From: an uncultured Bacteroidota bacterium
GTDB taxonomy: Bacteria > Bacteroidota > Bacteroidia > Chitinophagales > Chitinophagaceae
Direction: 5' to 3'
NCBI GenBank assembly: GCA_937928385.1
Contig: CALEZD010000115.1
Coordinates: 1 to 31,133 of the forward strand
Length of the DNA stretch: 31,133 nt
In this document: positions 23,641 through 31,133 of the stretch, piece after piece
Layout: every line of letters starts with the position of its first letter
How positions within the stretch are numbered: the stretch's first letter is position 1
Translations under genes and position numbers: made by a program
The notes under the pieces: model-generated
Told to the model about the DNA's origin: nothing
What the model saw: the letters and a program-made list of their open reading frames with translations, nothing else
Databases searched by the model: none

Positions 23641-23686
23641 CCGTCGTAAAAATAAGGGCATTTCACGGGATGTTAAGTCTTTGTCT

Positions 23687-24733
23687 ATGAAAAGTATTCA
23701 ACAAAAGTGCATTATACTGTTAATAATATTGTCTGTTCCACTCATACTACTGAGCTGCGGGGGTGATAAAACACCCGACGTGAGTAATATACCTGTAGCC
23801 ATACAGAGCCAGAGACTGGACAAAGACTTATATGCGCTGGATACAACCAACCTGGGGGCAGGATTGGCGTCTATACATAACAAGTACCCTGAATTCCTGA
23901 ACTTCTACCTGGACACTATTATGGGCTTCAGCATCAACGGCATCTATACAGATAGCAACCCCGGGGTGCAGAAGGGCTTAAAAACCTTCCTATCACATAA
24001 GGATTATCGTGGTGTGTTTGATACTGTAATGGCCCGGTACCCTGATGAAACTATAATCAATGAAACATTAGAAAAAGGATTTCAGTACATAAAACACTAT
24101 TTCCCTAAATACAACGAACCCCGCATCATTTACCTGGTATCGGGCTTGAACAATTATGGGGCGTTAACTTACGGTGATAATATATTAGGCATAGGGCTGG
24201 ATATGTTCCTCGGGGCCGATTACCCATATTATAAATCAGTAGGAATACCCGAATACTTCTCGCGCCAGTTGAATGAAAATTATATCCCTGTAGCCGTTAT
24301 GCGTACGGTGTACCGTCAAGAGCACCCTTTTGTGATGGATAACAAAGTGCTGCTGGATATGCTGATTCAGAGCGGCAAAGAAATGTATTACCTGGGCAAA
24401 GTACTGCCGTTTACAGAAGAGCAAGTGCGCCTGGCCTATTCGAAGGAACAACTGAAATGGTGCGAGGAGAATGAAGCTATGATATATGACTTTTTTGTAC
24501 GCAAGGAATTGCTATATGAAAACAACCTGCAAAAGGTAATCCGCTATGTAATGGACGGACCCAGCGCCACAGGTATGCCATCAGAAAGCCCCGGTAATAT
24601 AGGCGCATGGCTGGGCCTGCAAATAGTAGAAGCATACATGCAGGAGCACCCTGATATGACATTGCAACAATTGGTGGACGCACCTATTGACGCGCAACGC
24701 TTTTTATTAGAATCAAAATACAAACCGAGATAG
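23687..24733 (+). CDS. gldB: Gliding motility lipoprotein GldB
   Basis: GldB is an envelope lipoprotein required for gliding in Flavobacterium johnsoniae and widely kept in Bacteroidota. The 348-aa product has a lipoprotein signal with lipobox LLSC (Cys about 24), followed by GGDKTPDVS. Family blocks include QRLDKDLYALDT, YPEFLNFYLD, FPKYNEPRIIYLVSGLNNYG, IGLDMFLGADYPYYKSVGIP and the C-terminal GRSP-like PGNIGAWLGLQIVEAYM. I choose the ATG at 23687 over the TTG at 23681 because it gives a normal signal peptide. The DUF3078 gene starts 3 bp after the stop, so the two are co-transcribed. gldC is not adjacent in this window. Confidence 0.92.
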   Translation: MKSIQQKCIILLIILSVPLILLSCGGDKTPDVSNIPVAIQSQRLDKDLYALDTTNLGAGLASIHNKYPEFLNFYLDTIMGFSINGIYTDSNPGVQKGLKTFLSHKDYRGVFDTVMARYPDETIINETLEKGFQYIKHYFPKYNEPRIIYLVSGLNNYGALTYGDNILGIGLDMFLGADYPYYKSVGIPEYFSRQLNENYIPVAVMRTVYRQEHPFVMDNKVLLDMLIQSGKEMYYLGKVLPFTEEQVRLAYSKEQLKWCEENEAMIYDFFVRKELLYENNLQKVIRYVMDGPSATGMPSESPGNIGAWLGLQIVEAYMQEHPDMTLQQLVDAPIDAQRFLLESKYKPR

Positions 24734-24736
24734 ATT

Positions 24737-25756
24737 ATGAAAAGTATTATTACAATTTTACTGGTAGCAATATCCTTGTCAGCAACTGCCCAGCTGAAAA
24801 GAGCTGATACTGTAAGGACCAACCTGGAAGTAAAAAACATAGATACTATTGCATGGGTATATAGCGGTACATTGAATATCGGCATCAACCAGGGCTTTCT
24901 GCACAATTGGGCAGCAGGTGGTGAACTTGCTTCCGCTACTGTAAACGGACTGTTTAACGGTAGCCTCAGCAGGTTGTACAACAGGCATATATGGAGCAAT
25001 AACCTGGATATGACTTATGCCTTATTTTATGCATACTCCAATGCCTTCACCCCACGAAAAATGGATGACCGTATTGACTATACATCCAAGTACGGTTACA
25101 GGCTGGATACGGCTAAGGATTTTTATTTCACTACCCTGTTCAACTTCAAATCACAGTTTACCAAAGCCTATGATTATGAGGCACAGATGTGGGATACCTT
25201 CTCTACCTCTAAGTTCTTTTCACCGGCTTACTTTATACTGGCGCCGGGTATTGAGTACAGGAAAGGTACCAACCTGAGCCTGTTCCTCTCGCCTGCCGCG
25301 GGCCGCATGACGGTAGTAGATAAATATTATACAATGCGTTCGCCTGAAGGTGCTTTTGGCGTTGAAAATGGTAAGAATATTCGTTTTGAACTGGGTGCTT
25401 ATTTCTCAGGACGCTATGTAGCAGACATCACCGAAAATATGAGTTTCAGGACCCGCCTCGACTTGTATTCAAACTACCTGGCAAAAGACTATACCGACAG
25501 CGCCGGCAACTTGGTAAAAAAAGACAACCCGGGAAATGTTGACGTTTTGTGGGATAATTTATTCGCTTGGAAGTTATCTAAATACTTCAGCCTGACACTG
25601 GGTGGTACATTCATATATGACAATGACATACCCTTTGTAACCACTACCACAGACCCTGTAACCGGGCAGGAAGTACAGAAAGATGAGCCGGGTATGGGCC
25701 TGGGCTGGTGGCAGGTAAAACAAGTATTTACTATCGGCTTCCAATACAAATTTTAA
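24737..25756 (+). CDS. DUF3078 domain-containing outer-membrane protein
   Basis: This 339-aa protein has a signal peptide ending SATAQ (about residue 19). The DUF3078 hallmarks are W-rich strands near the N-terminus (GTLNIGINQGFLHNWAAGGE), IWSNNLDMTYALFYAYSN, DDRIDYTSKYGYRLD, FFSPAYFILAPGIEYR, a Trp-rich C-terminal region and a last strand FTIGFQYKF ending in Phe, as in outer-membrane barrels. It is coupled to gldB (3 bp) and followed by scpA after 33 bp. The family function is unknown; adjacency to gldB suggests, but does not prove, a role in gliding or T9SS. Confidence 0.85.
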   Translation: MKSIITILLVAISLSATAQLKRADTVRTNLEVKNIDTIAWVYSGTLNIGINQGFLHNWAAGGELASATVNGLFNGSLSRLYNRHIWSNNLDMTYALFYAYSNAFTPRKMDDRIDYTSKYGYRLDTAKDFYFTTLFNFKSQFTKAYDYEAQMWDTFSTSKFFSPAYFILAPGIEYRKGTNLSLFLSPAAGRMTVVDKYYTMRSPEGAFGVENGKNIRFELGAYFSGRYVADITENMSFRTRLDLYSNYLAKDYTDSAGNLVKKDNPGNVDVLWDNLFAWKLSKYFSLTLGGTFIYDNDIPFVTTTTDPVTGQEVQKDEPGMGLGWWQVKQVFTIGFQYKF

Positions 25757-25760
25757 ACGG

Positions 25761-25768
25761 TATATTTG
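25761..25768 (+). promoter_or_regulatory. Putative -7 box for scpA
   Basis: TATATTTG is an exact TAnnTTTG match lying 21 bp before the scpA ATG, in the gap after the DUF3078 gene. It suggests scpA has its own promoter in addition to any read-through. Confidence 0.45.
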
Positions 25769-25789
25769 AACGAATTGCAGAGATAACGC

Positions 25790-26599
25790 ATGTCAGAAAC
25801 TTACCAGATAAAGTTACCCCAGTTTGAGGGGCCGTTCGACCTGTTGCTGTTCTTTATAGAACGTGACGAGCTGGATATATACAACATCCCGATACATAAA
25901 ATCACCAAAGAATTCCTGGAATACATCCATAAACTGGAGGCACTCAATATAGAATTGGCCAGTGAGTTTATCCTGTTCATATCTACGCTGATGCGTATCA
26001 AGGCAAAAATGCTGCTGCCACGCAAAGAGCTGGATGAACAAGGAAACGAGATTGACCCCCGACAGGAACTTGTAGATAAGATATTGGAATACAAGCGTTT
26101 CAAAGAGGCATCGGAACAAATGATTGTATTGGAAGCCGAGCGCCTGTTGCAACAAAAGAGGGGCAATATCAAGAAAGAACTGGACTCGCTGGGAGAAGAA
26201 TACAGTGAGGGCACCGAGATACAGACGATAACAATGTATAAACTCATGCAGGCTTTTGAGCGTGTCATGAGCAGGTACAAAGACAGGACCGATAAACCCC
26301 AGCACGTAGTAGTAAAATATAATTACAGCCTGGAAGGGCAAAAGACTTTCCTGGTTGACCATATAAAGTCGAATACCCGTGTGCCCTTTGAGACTATTTT
26401 TTCGCAATGTGAAAACCGTATTCACGCCATCTTTAACTTCCTGGCATTGCTGGAGTTGGTACAAATGAAGTACCTGACCCTGCTGATAGGAAGCGGTAGG
26501 AACAATTTTATAATAGAATGGAATACCGAAGCCCCGGAAACTATGCCCGATAGTTCGGAAGACAGCTACAAGACTGAGATTGAAAACTCTGACGATTAA
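25790..26599 (+). CDS. scpA: Segregation and condensation protein A
   Basis: ScpA is the kleisin subunit that bridges the SMC dimer, with ScpB, in the bacterial chromosome condensation complex. The 269-aa product shows the conserved N-terminal block PQFEGPFDLLLFFIERDELD followed by IYNIPIHKITKEFLEYI, the EFILFISTLMRIKAKMLLP segment, a charged middle, and a C-terminal winged-helix region that starts near RVPFETIFSQCENR and includes FNFLALLELVQMKYL. It extends about 25 residues past the domain with an acidic tail. scpB is not nearby. The 3' end meets the DUF6263-like gene on the other strand with a 4-bp gap. Confidence 0.95.
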   Translation: MSETYQIKLPQFEGPFDLLLFFIERDELDIYNIPIHKITKEFLEYIHKLEALNIELASEFILFISTLMRIKAKMLLPRKELDEQGNEIDPRQELVDKILEYKRFKEASEQMIVLEAERLLQQKRGNIKKELDSLGEEYSEGTEIQTITMYKLMQAFERVMSRYKDRTDKPQHVVVKYNYSLEGQKTFLVDHIKSNTRVPFETIFSQCENRIHAIFNFLALLELVQMKYLTLLIGSGRNNFIIEWNTEAPETMPDSSEDSYKTEIENSDD

Positions 26600-26603
26600 A
26601 CGG

Positions 26604-27500
26604 TTACTTCAGGTAATTGCGAATGACAGTACCCATGATATAGATGTCTGATTCGATATCTACCGGCGTGCTTTCACCCGTAATGTTCATCCTGCCGGAC
26701 AGTTTTTGAGATATTTTGCCACTTAATACCTGGCCGCTTTTTATATCAATATCCATTTCACCACTTTGCAGGCCTTTCAGTTCCATATCGCTGTCTTGTG
26801 TCTGCGATGCATTGTCCGAACTGATTCTCCCCTGTAGTTCAATATGCGCTACGCCTTTTTCTATAGAAACAAGCTGGTATTTATTCCTTACACGAACATT
26901 GGCGAAACCCACTGATGTGGCATAAGAACGTTCCCATATACTACCGGCTTCTACCTCCCTGTCAGGGTACACCTGTAAAACATGCAACATGATTTTGCGG
27001 ATGGAGCTGTCGTCAAAATGGTAGGCCCCTGCTCCTTCACTCCTGGTTTTCATTACAGGCTCAGATGCAAGTATCTCACCTTTGGGGGAAATAATCATTT
27101 TGAAATTCTTATCTATCAGGTTGCGCAGGTCTTCATACATGGGGTCAGTTCCGTTATCGTTTTCCGAGTCGTAGTCTAATGAAAACAATTGATTGCCGGA
27201 GCTCATGGTAATACGTTCATAAGTTACGGAAACAGTGCTGCTGCCAGGTGCCACCCTCACTACCCTATATGCATTGGTCAACGTCATATTCTGGTGGATA
27301 GTGATAGCCTTTTCTTTATCAATCTCCTGGGTCAGCACAATATTATTCTTAACAGTGTACCTGTAAGCCGAATCAGGCAACAAATTGAATATCATCCTTG
27401 TAGGGCCGTTTACTTCCTCCACCGCAACAGGCTCCCCGCATCCTGCTGCACAGGATACAAGTGCCATCATCACCCACGAAAAAGCTATGCGGATATTCAT
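26604..27500 (-). CDS. DUF6263-like lipoprotein
   Basis: This is a 298-aa predicted lipoprotein. I choose the ATG at 27500 (MNIRIAFSWV) because it begins a clean signal ending in lipobox LVSC; the longer reading from 27575 adds 25 residues of unlike sequence. The mature part begins near TRMIFNLLPDSAYRY and is beta-rich, with KMIISPKGEILASEPV, AGSIWERSYATSVGFANV and a C-terminal MDIDIKSGQVLSGKISQKLS. These blocks recall the DUF6263 family of Bacteroidota surface or periplasmic proteins; I am moderately sure. Function unknown. It is convergent with scpA with no terminator between them. Confidence 0.75.
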   Translation of the reverse strand: MNIRIAFSWVMMALVSCAAGCGEPVAVEEVNGPTRMIFNLLPDSAYRYTVKNNIVLTQEIDKEKAITIHQNMTLTNAYRVVRVAPGSSTVSVTYERITMSSGNQLFSLDYDSENDNGTDPMYEDLRNLIDKNFKMIISPKGEILASEPVMKTRSEGAGAYHFDDSSIRKIMLHVLQVYPDREVEAGSIWERSYATSVGFANVRVRNKYQLVSIEKGVAHIELQGRISSDNASQTQDSDMELKGLQSGEMDIDIKSGQVLSGKISQKLSGRMNITGESTPVDIESDIYIMGTVIRNYLK

Positions 27501-27583
27501 ACTAACGGGAATGTTCCCTCTATTCAAAATGCAATATATGTAAGCAACTACAAAATAGCGCATCATACATTGCATTGCAAAAA

Positions 27584-27610
27584 AAGAAGGCCCTTTTTCG
27601 GGGCCTTCTT
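27584..27610 (-). terminator. Terminator of the T9SS type B gene
   Basis: A perfect 10-bp stem AAGAAGGCCC/GGGCCTTCTT has a 7-nt loop, followed on the minus strand by TTTTT. It lies 19 bp past the stop of the 1075-aa gene. Confidence 0.85.
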
Positions 27611-27629
27611 AAAGGAATTTAATGAATTT

Positions 27630-30600
27630 CTACCTTATTAGTGTCGTTTCGCCTTTATACGTTTCCACGAAACCGTCAGGATACGCCACCCGTATCAGGT
27701 AGCTATATGTCCCCATTTCTTGTGGTACACCCTTCCAGGTGCCGTCCCAACCAGCTTTATGGTCGTTAGTACTATATATTTCCTGTCCCCAACGGTTGAA
27801 TACACGGAACTCCATAATACGCTGGAACGTCAGGTTCGTTATCTTGAACAAATCGTTCTTACCATCCCCGTTAGGGCTGAACGCACTTGGCACAAACAGG
27901 TTGTCCCGCTTGTCTACTATCACATGCAGCGTGTCAAAGGCACGGCAACCATTGGCTGCCAAACCACCTACTATGTACTTGGTATCCTCTGTAGGGCGTG
28001 CTATCGGGTAAGAGATATTCGGGTTGTTCAGCGAAGATACAGGGCTCCAATTGTACATACGCGCTCCGCTTGCCAGCAATTGGAAGCTATGGCCATATTT
28101 CACCACTGTATCGTCCTGGTTCAGTATCCTTACATCAGGTAATGGCAGTATTTTGATACGTGCGCTCAATGTATCGTAGCACCATACGCTGTCTGATACA
28201 ACTATGCGGTATTCGGTACTACGCTGCGGACCTGCAAATGTGTAACCTTTCGCAGGCTCGTCTATACTACCCGGCTCCTCAAACCTACCATCAACAATTT
28301 CGTACCACTTGAAATAATGGCCGCCAAATATCACAAACGGAGCCTTATCACCCAGGCATAAAGAAGTGTCTTCAGGCTGGACACGCATATCGTGTTCAGG
28401 TATATATACCTCCATTGTATCGCGCATGATGCATTTGCTAAGGCCGATTGTCTGCACTATAAATGTTGTTGATTTAGGTACATAAGCCAATGGTTGTGCA
28501 ATAGTCGAGTCCGACAGCAATTCACCTTGCCTCCACCTGATATCAAACGGCAGCGGATCAGCCTCGCAGGCCAGGAACCTGAATACAGGGCGGGCATTTG
28601 CTACAGCTATACCATCCACTTTGCCTGTGCCGCAAACACTGCTGACGCTTCCATCTGCCGGCTTATAAGACAGTGCTGAAGGATATGACGTAGATGCATA
28701 TTTTATAACCGGTACGGGGTTGGCGGGGTTACAAGGCAGTACAGTTGAACTGTTGTAACATATCTGTATAACCAGGTTCTTAGTAGTATCCCAGTTATAA
28801 GGTGTACCAAATTTGAAGTCATTCCATCCATTGGGTAATGTAACAGCTGTTGAAGAATATACTTGTGTCATACCGAAGTTCTCAAATCCTTCTTCAGGAT
28901 TCAACTCGGATTTATTGGTACACTTTATGGAGATACTAAAGTTATTGTACTCATGGGTGGGTGTAGTATTCCCGTCTATTTCAAATGCGAGGCCACGAAT
29001 TGTTGCAGAGCGCATCCCCCATTGCCATATATCTTCTTTCTTTACCAGGTATTCCTTTTTAGCAGTCTGTAAGTGTTGGTACATTACGGGCGTGGCATTG
29101 CCAACCGTATCGTAAAACGCCTCGCCATATACAGGAGAACCATACATCGTCAGGGTTTCAGGTGTATTGCACAAAGTGGGATTGCCAATACTACAGGGTA
29201 CGTTATTCAATGGTTTCTTACCCTTTATCAAGGCTTCCAATTGCATGTAACCGGGCTTACACATTACAAGCGCATCTTCCGGGTTTACCGGGTTTTTAGG
29301 TGTAATGTTAACGGTATTGCTGGTATCTAAAGACACATAAACTGTATCACGGTTCCTGCATGTACCGGTCAAGTCAACTGTAGATACTATATACCCCGCT
29401 GTTTTAGGATAGAAAATCGTGTCGTTACCGCTAACAAAAGGATAATTAATAGTGGGGTTATGGATATTCAGGGTATTAAAGCCTATTACAGGGCCACCGT
29501 CTGTAGTGGTCCATGTTACTTTCAGGTTGTTTGTACCTTTCACAAACAACTGAATTGGCTGAGGGTTGAGTTCACATATCACCTGGTCAGGGCCTGCGTC
29601 AATACCGGGAACAACTTGTATCAACACCACTTCCTTAGTAGTCAATACTATGGGCTGATCCTGTGTACATGTGGAGTCAACAGTAGTAATTACCAGGATA
29701 TGCTGGCCATAATCAGCAGTTGTAGGCCTCCATTTAAATGTTCCGGTGACTTTGTCTGTTTGCTCGCCTGAAACATTAAAAGTAGCTCCTGTAAATAAGG
29801 CCAGGTCGGTTCGCATATACAATTCGTTATCGGGGTTTTCTGTCCACCCGTTCATAGAAAATGTAAACTCTGACTCAGGGCAAACATAAACTACATGGTC
29901 TATTTTTCCTGTAGGGTCATTTCTTTTTATCGGTACCAAAGTTGCATTAGTCAGGTTTTGCGCAATTGAGTCCATATCCGGGGGCGGGGCTGTACATGGC
30001 AATACGGCTATCTGTACATCGCGTATCACATAGCTGTGTTTATCATTAGCCCTGAACGATAGTGTATATTTTCCTGTCAGGTCAGGAAAAAATGTTGCGG
30101 TACCTGTAGAGTTATTCAGGCTATATGCATTGATAGGCCTGTTAACATTATACCCTGTATTATAAGTCACCGTAGCAGTAGCCGATGTCATGGGTACTGT
30201 AGTTATTACATTTACCCTGTTTGAATCCCACTCATCAGGATCCCATGGCAGGTTAAGGTATTCGTACTCCTGGTTGACACAGATGTATGGCAGAGGGTTT
30301 GACAAGAACCTCGGCGTATTATTGTAAAAGTTTGTCAATACGTCCATTCCTGCTTCAATATAAAGCGAGCCGAAGCCATTCAGGTTTACACTGGCATTCC
30401 TGGCGCTCGACGACCACCAGAATTTCCAATCACGTTGCCCCGATGGCAGGGTGAACGTTGCCGTATAGGTCCTGCTTCTGAATGCAGGCAGGTGGTTATT
30501 GGCAGGCACATGACATTGACTGATGGCTGCAAATGCAGGGCAAAGCTCGTCTACTATTACAATGCCCGGGCTGGTCATGTCAACAAAGTGTTGGCCGCTG

Positions 30601-30857
30601 CCATCATTATCCGATTCATAATACAAACGTTCTGTTGCTCCGGTAGTAAGCCCGCAATCGCAGGAAGAATAAGTAACCATGGTGACCCTGTATGTATAAT
30701 CCGGCACGGGATTACATACATCCACCCCCACCCCTGCATATTCGATATAAATATCTGCTGCGGCAAGATGGCAGGCCTGAGCCTGATTGTACACAATACT
30801 CAGCAGGATTAAACATAATCCTGCAAATATTTTTGTCGTTATTTTTTTCATGTTCAT
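27630..30857 (-). CDS. Large secreted protein with T9SS type B sorting domain
   Basis: This 1075-aa surface protein has an N-terminal signal peptide (cleavage near YNQAQA, about residue 28). The mature N-terminus, ACHLAAADIYIEYAG followed by YRVTMVTYSSCDCG, is a common start for Bacteroidota PKD/Ig-like giant proteins. The middle carries repeated Ig/PKD-like blocks with PEDTSLCLGD-type Cys pairs and YTFAGPQRSTEYRIVV. The C-terminal 90 residues are a type B CTD (gliding-motility-associated C-terminal domain): FVPSAFSPNGDGKNDLF, FRVFNRWGQEIY, WDGTWKG, MGTYSYLIR and the final YKGETTLIR. Such proteins are exported by the type IX system and usually act as adhesins, as SprB does. The ATG at 30851 is an alternative start. 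No catalytic domain is seen. Confidence 0.9.
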   Translation of the reverse strand: MNMKKITTKIFAGLCLILLSIVYNQAQACHLAAADIYIEYAGVGVDVCNPVPDYTYRVTMVTYSSCDCGLTTGATERLYYESDNDGSGQHFVDMTSPGIVIVDELCPAFAAISQCHVPANNHLPAFRSRTYTATFTLPSGQRDWKFWWSSSARNASVNLNGFGSLYIEAGMDVLTNFYNNTPRFLSNPLPYICVNQEYEYLNLPWDPDEWDSNRVNVITTVPMTSATATVTYNTGYNVNRPINAYSLNNSTGTATFFPDLTGKYTLSFRANDKHSYVIRDVQIAVLPCTAPPPDMDSIAQNLTNATLVPIKRNDPTGKIDHVVYVCPESEFTFSMNGWTENPDNELYMRTDLALFTGATFNVSGEQTDKVTGTFKWRPTTADYGQHILVITTVDSTCTQDQPIVLTTKEVVLIQVVPGIDAGPDQVICELNPQPIQLFVKGTNNLKVTWTTTDGGPVIGFNTLNIHNPTINYPFVSGNDTIFYPKTAGYIVSTVDLTGTCRNRDTVYVSLDTSNTVNITPKNPVNPEDALVMCKPGYMQLEALIKGKKPLNNVPCSIGNPTLCNTPETLTMYGSPVYGEAFYDTVGNATPVMYQHLQTAKKEYLVKKEDIWQWGMRSATIRGLAFEIDGNTTPTHEYNNFSISIKCTNKSELNPEEGFENFGMTQVYSSTAVTLPNGWNDFKFGTPYNWDTTKNLVIQICYNSSTVLPCNPANPVPVIKYASTSYPSALSYKPADGSVSSVCGTGKVDGIAVANARPVFRFLACEADPLPFDIRWRQGELLSDSTIAQPLAYVPKSTTFIVQTIGLSKCIMRDTMEVYIPEHDMRVQPEDTSLCLGDKAPFVIFGGHYFKWYEIVDGRFEEPGSIDEPAKGYTFAGPQRSTEYRIVVSDSVWCYDTLSARIKILPLPDVRILNQDDTVVKYGHSFQLLASGARMYNWSPVSSLNNPNISYPIARPTEDTKYIVGGLAANGCRAFDTLHVIVDKRDNLFVPSAFSPNGDGKNDLFKITNLTFQRIMEFRVFNRWGQEIYSTNDHKAGWDGTWKGVPQEMGTYSYLIRVAYPDGFVETYKGETTLIR

Positions 30858-31023
30858 AGTATTATCTGACTGTTAATAATTAAACTATTCAAATACAATG
30901 CTCTATGAAGAAAAGACACAACAAGATTTCTGCCAGTTGGGTAATTATACTTTTTTAGTTTTCTTATTTACACTATTGAATATTTTTTGACAGTATTATT
31001 AACAAGAAGTTTATGTGCCTATA

Positions 31024-31062
31024 AATAAAAACAGCCGGAATAATATTCCGGCTGTTTTTATT
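31024..31062 (-). terminator. Terminator of the partial type B gene
   Basis: An 18-bp perfect stem with the core ACAGCCGGAAT/ATTCCGGCTGT and a 3-nt loop is extended by A/T pairs. On the minus strand it ends in TTTTTATTT. It lies 16 bp past the stop of the gene cut by the window edge. The rest of 30858-31023 is AT-rich upstream sequence of the 1075-aa gene, with no further gene seen. Confidence 0.85.
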
Positions 31063-31077
31063 ATCAACTGACTGTTA

Positions 31078-31133
31078 TTATCGTATCAGGGTAGTTTCGC
31101 CCTTGTAGGTTTCTACAAAGCCATCGGGGTAAG
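31078..31133 (-). CDS. 3' end of a second T9SS type B CTD gene (partial)
   Basis: Only the last 18 codons lie in the window. The minus-strand reading is YPDGFVETYKGETTLIR followed by TAA, identical to the last 17 residues of the 1075-aa protein, although several codons differ. It is therefore a second gene with a type B sorting domain, probably a tandem paralog, whose body lies beyond the right edge. It has its own terminator hairpin at 31024-31062. Confidence 0.85.
   Translation of the reverse strand, partial: YPDGFVETYKGETTLIR

Noticed and set aside
1..31133. CRISPR arrays, insertion sequences, tRNA or rRNA genes
   Set aside because: No regularly spaced repeats, transposase motifs, terminal repeats with target duplications or tRNA cloverleafs were seen; the paralogs present are protein-gene duplications.

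Overview
The window looks like chromosomal DNA of a Bacteroidota bacterium, most likely of the Chitinophagaceae type. The evidence is a gliding-motility lipoprotein (GldB), a type A and at least one type B type IX secretion (T9SS) C-terminal sorting domain, many Sec/lipoprotein signals with the Bacteroidota flavour, -7 boxes of the form TAnnTTTG, and few Shine-Dalgarno sequences. The taxon is inferred from gene content; no rRNA or tRNA gene is present. I see no insertion sequence, prophage or CRISPR array.

Layout. 1-2.4 kb (minus): a gmhA/HAD-phosphatase heptose pair and queA. 2.6-4.6 kb (plus): an M20 dipeptidase with a strong terminator, then a small Kazal-like lipoprotein and a 60-residue ORF. 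4.6-10.5 kb (minus): a T9SS type A cargo protein, then an apparent three-gene envelope-folding operon made of two tandem TlpA-like thioredoxin-fold paralogs and a double-parvulin peptidylprolyl isomerase. 10.7-13.3 kb: rlmD, a convergent YccF-family membrane protein, and a HIRAN-domain gene broken by an apparent 1-nt frameshift. 13.3-13.6 kb is the only gap of about 300 bp and contains a possible structured RNA. 13.6-17.4 kb (minus): two paralogous small secreted proteins, a small lipoprotein, an S41-protease-like lipoprotein and a predicted outer-membrane protein. 17.4-22.7 kb: ilvE, a small conserved-looking ORF in front of recQ, and nadE. 22.8-26.6 kb: a porin-like protein, then gldB, a DUF3078 protein and scpA. 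26.6-31.1 kb (minus): a DUF6263-like lipoprotein, a 1075-residue T9SS type B adhesin-like protein, and the 3' end of a second such gene at the window edge.

How the genes fit together. About half of the window serves the cell envelope: secretion cargo, gliding, disulfide and proline folding, outer-membrane barrels. The rest is housekeeping (tRNA and rRNA modification, NAD and branched-chain amino acid metabolism, RecQ repair, SMC-ScpAB condensin).

The most interesting non-coding signal is a shared direct repeat, RTTAAC-N5-RWTWAC with an 11-bp period. It lies 59-102 bp upstream of three consecutive secreted-protein genes (13595-15427), each of which also has its own hairpin terminator. It resembles the tandem half-sites of OmpR/PhoB-type response regulators and would define a small local regulon. 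Second-look items are the HIRAN frameshift, an S41 homolog that seems to lack its catalytic serine, the hairpin-rich intergenic RNA candidate, and the duplicated thioredoxin-fold/parvulin operon.
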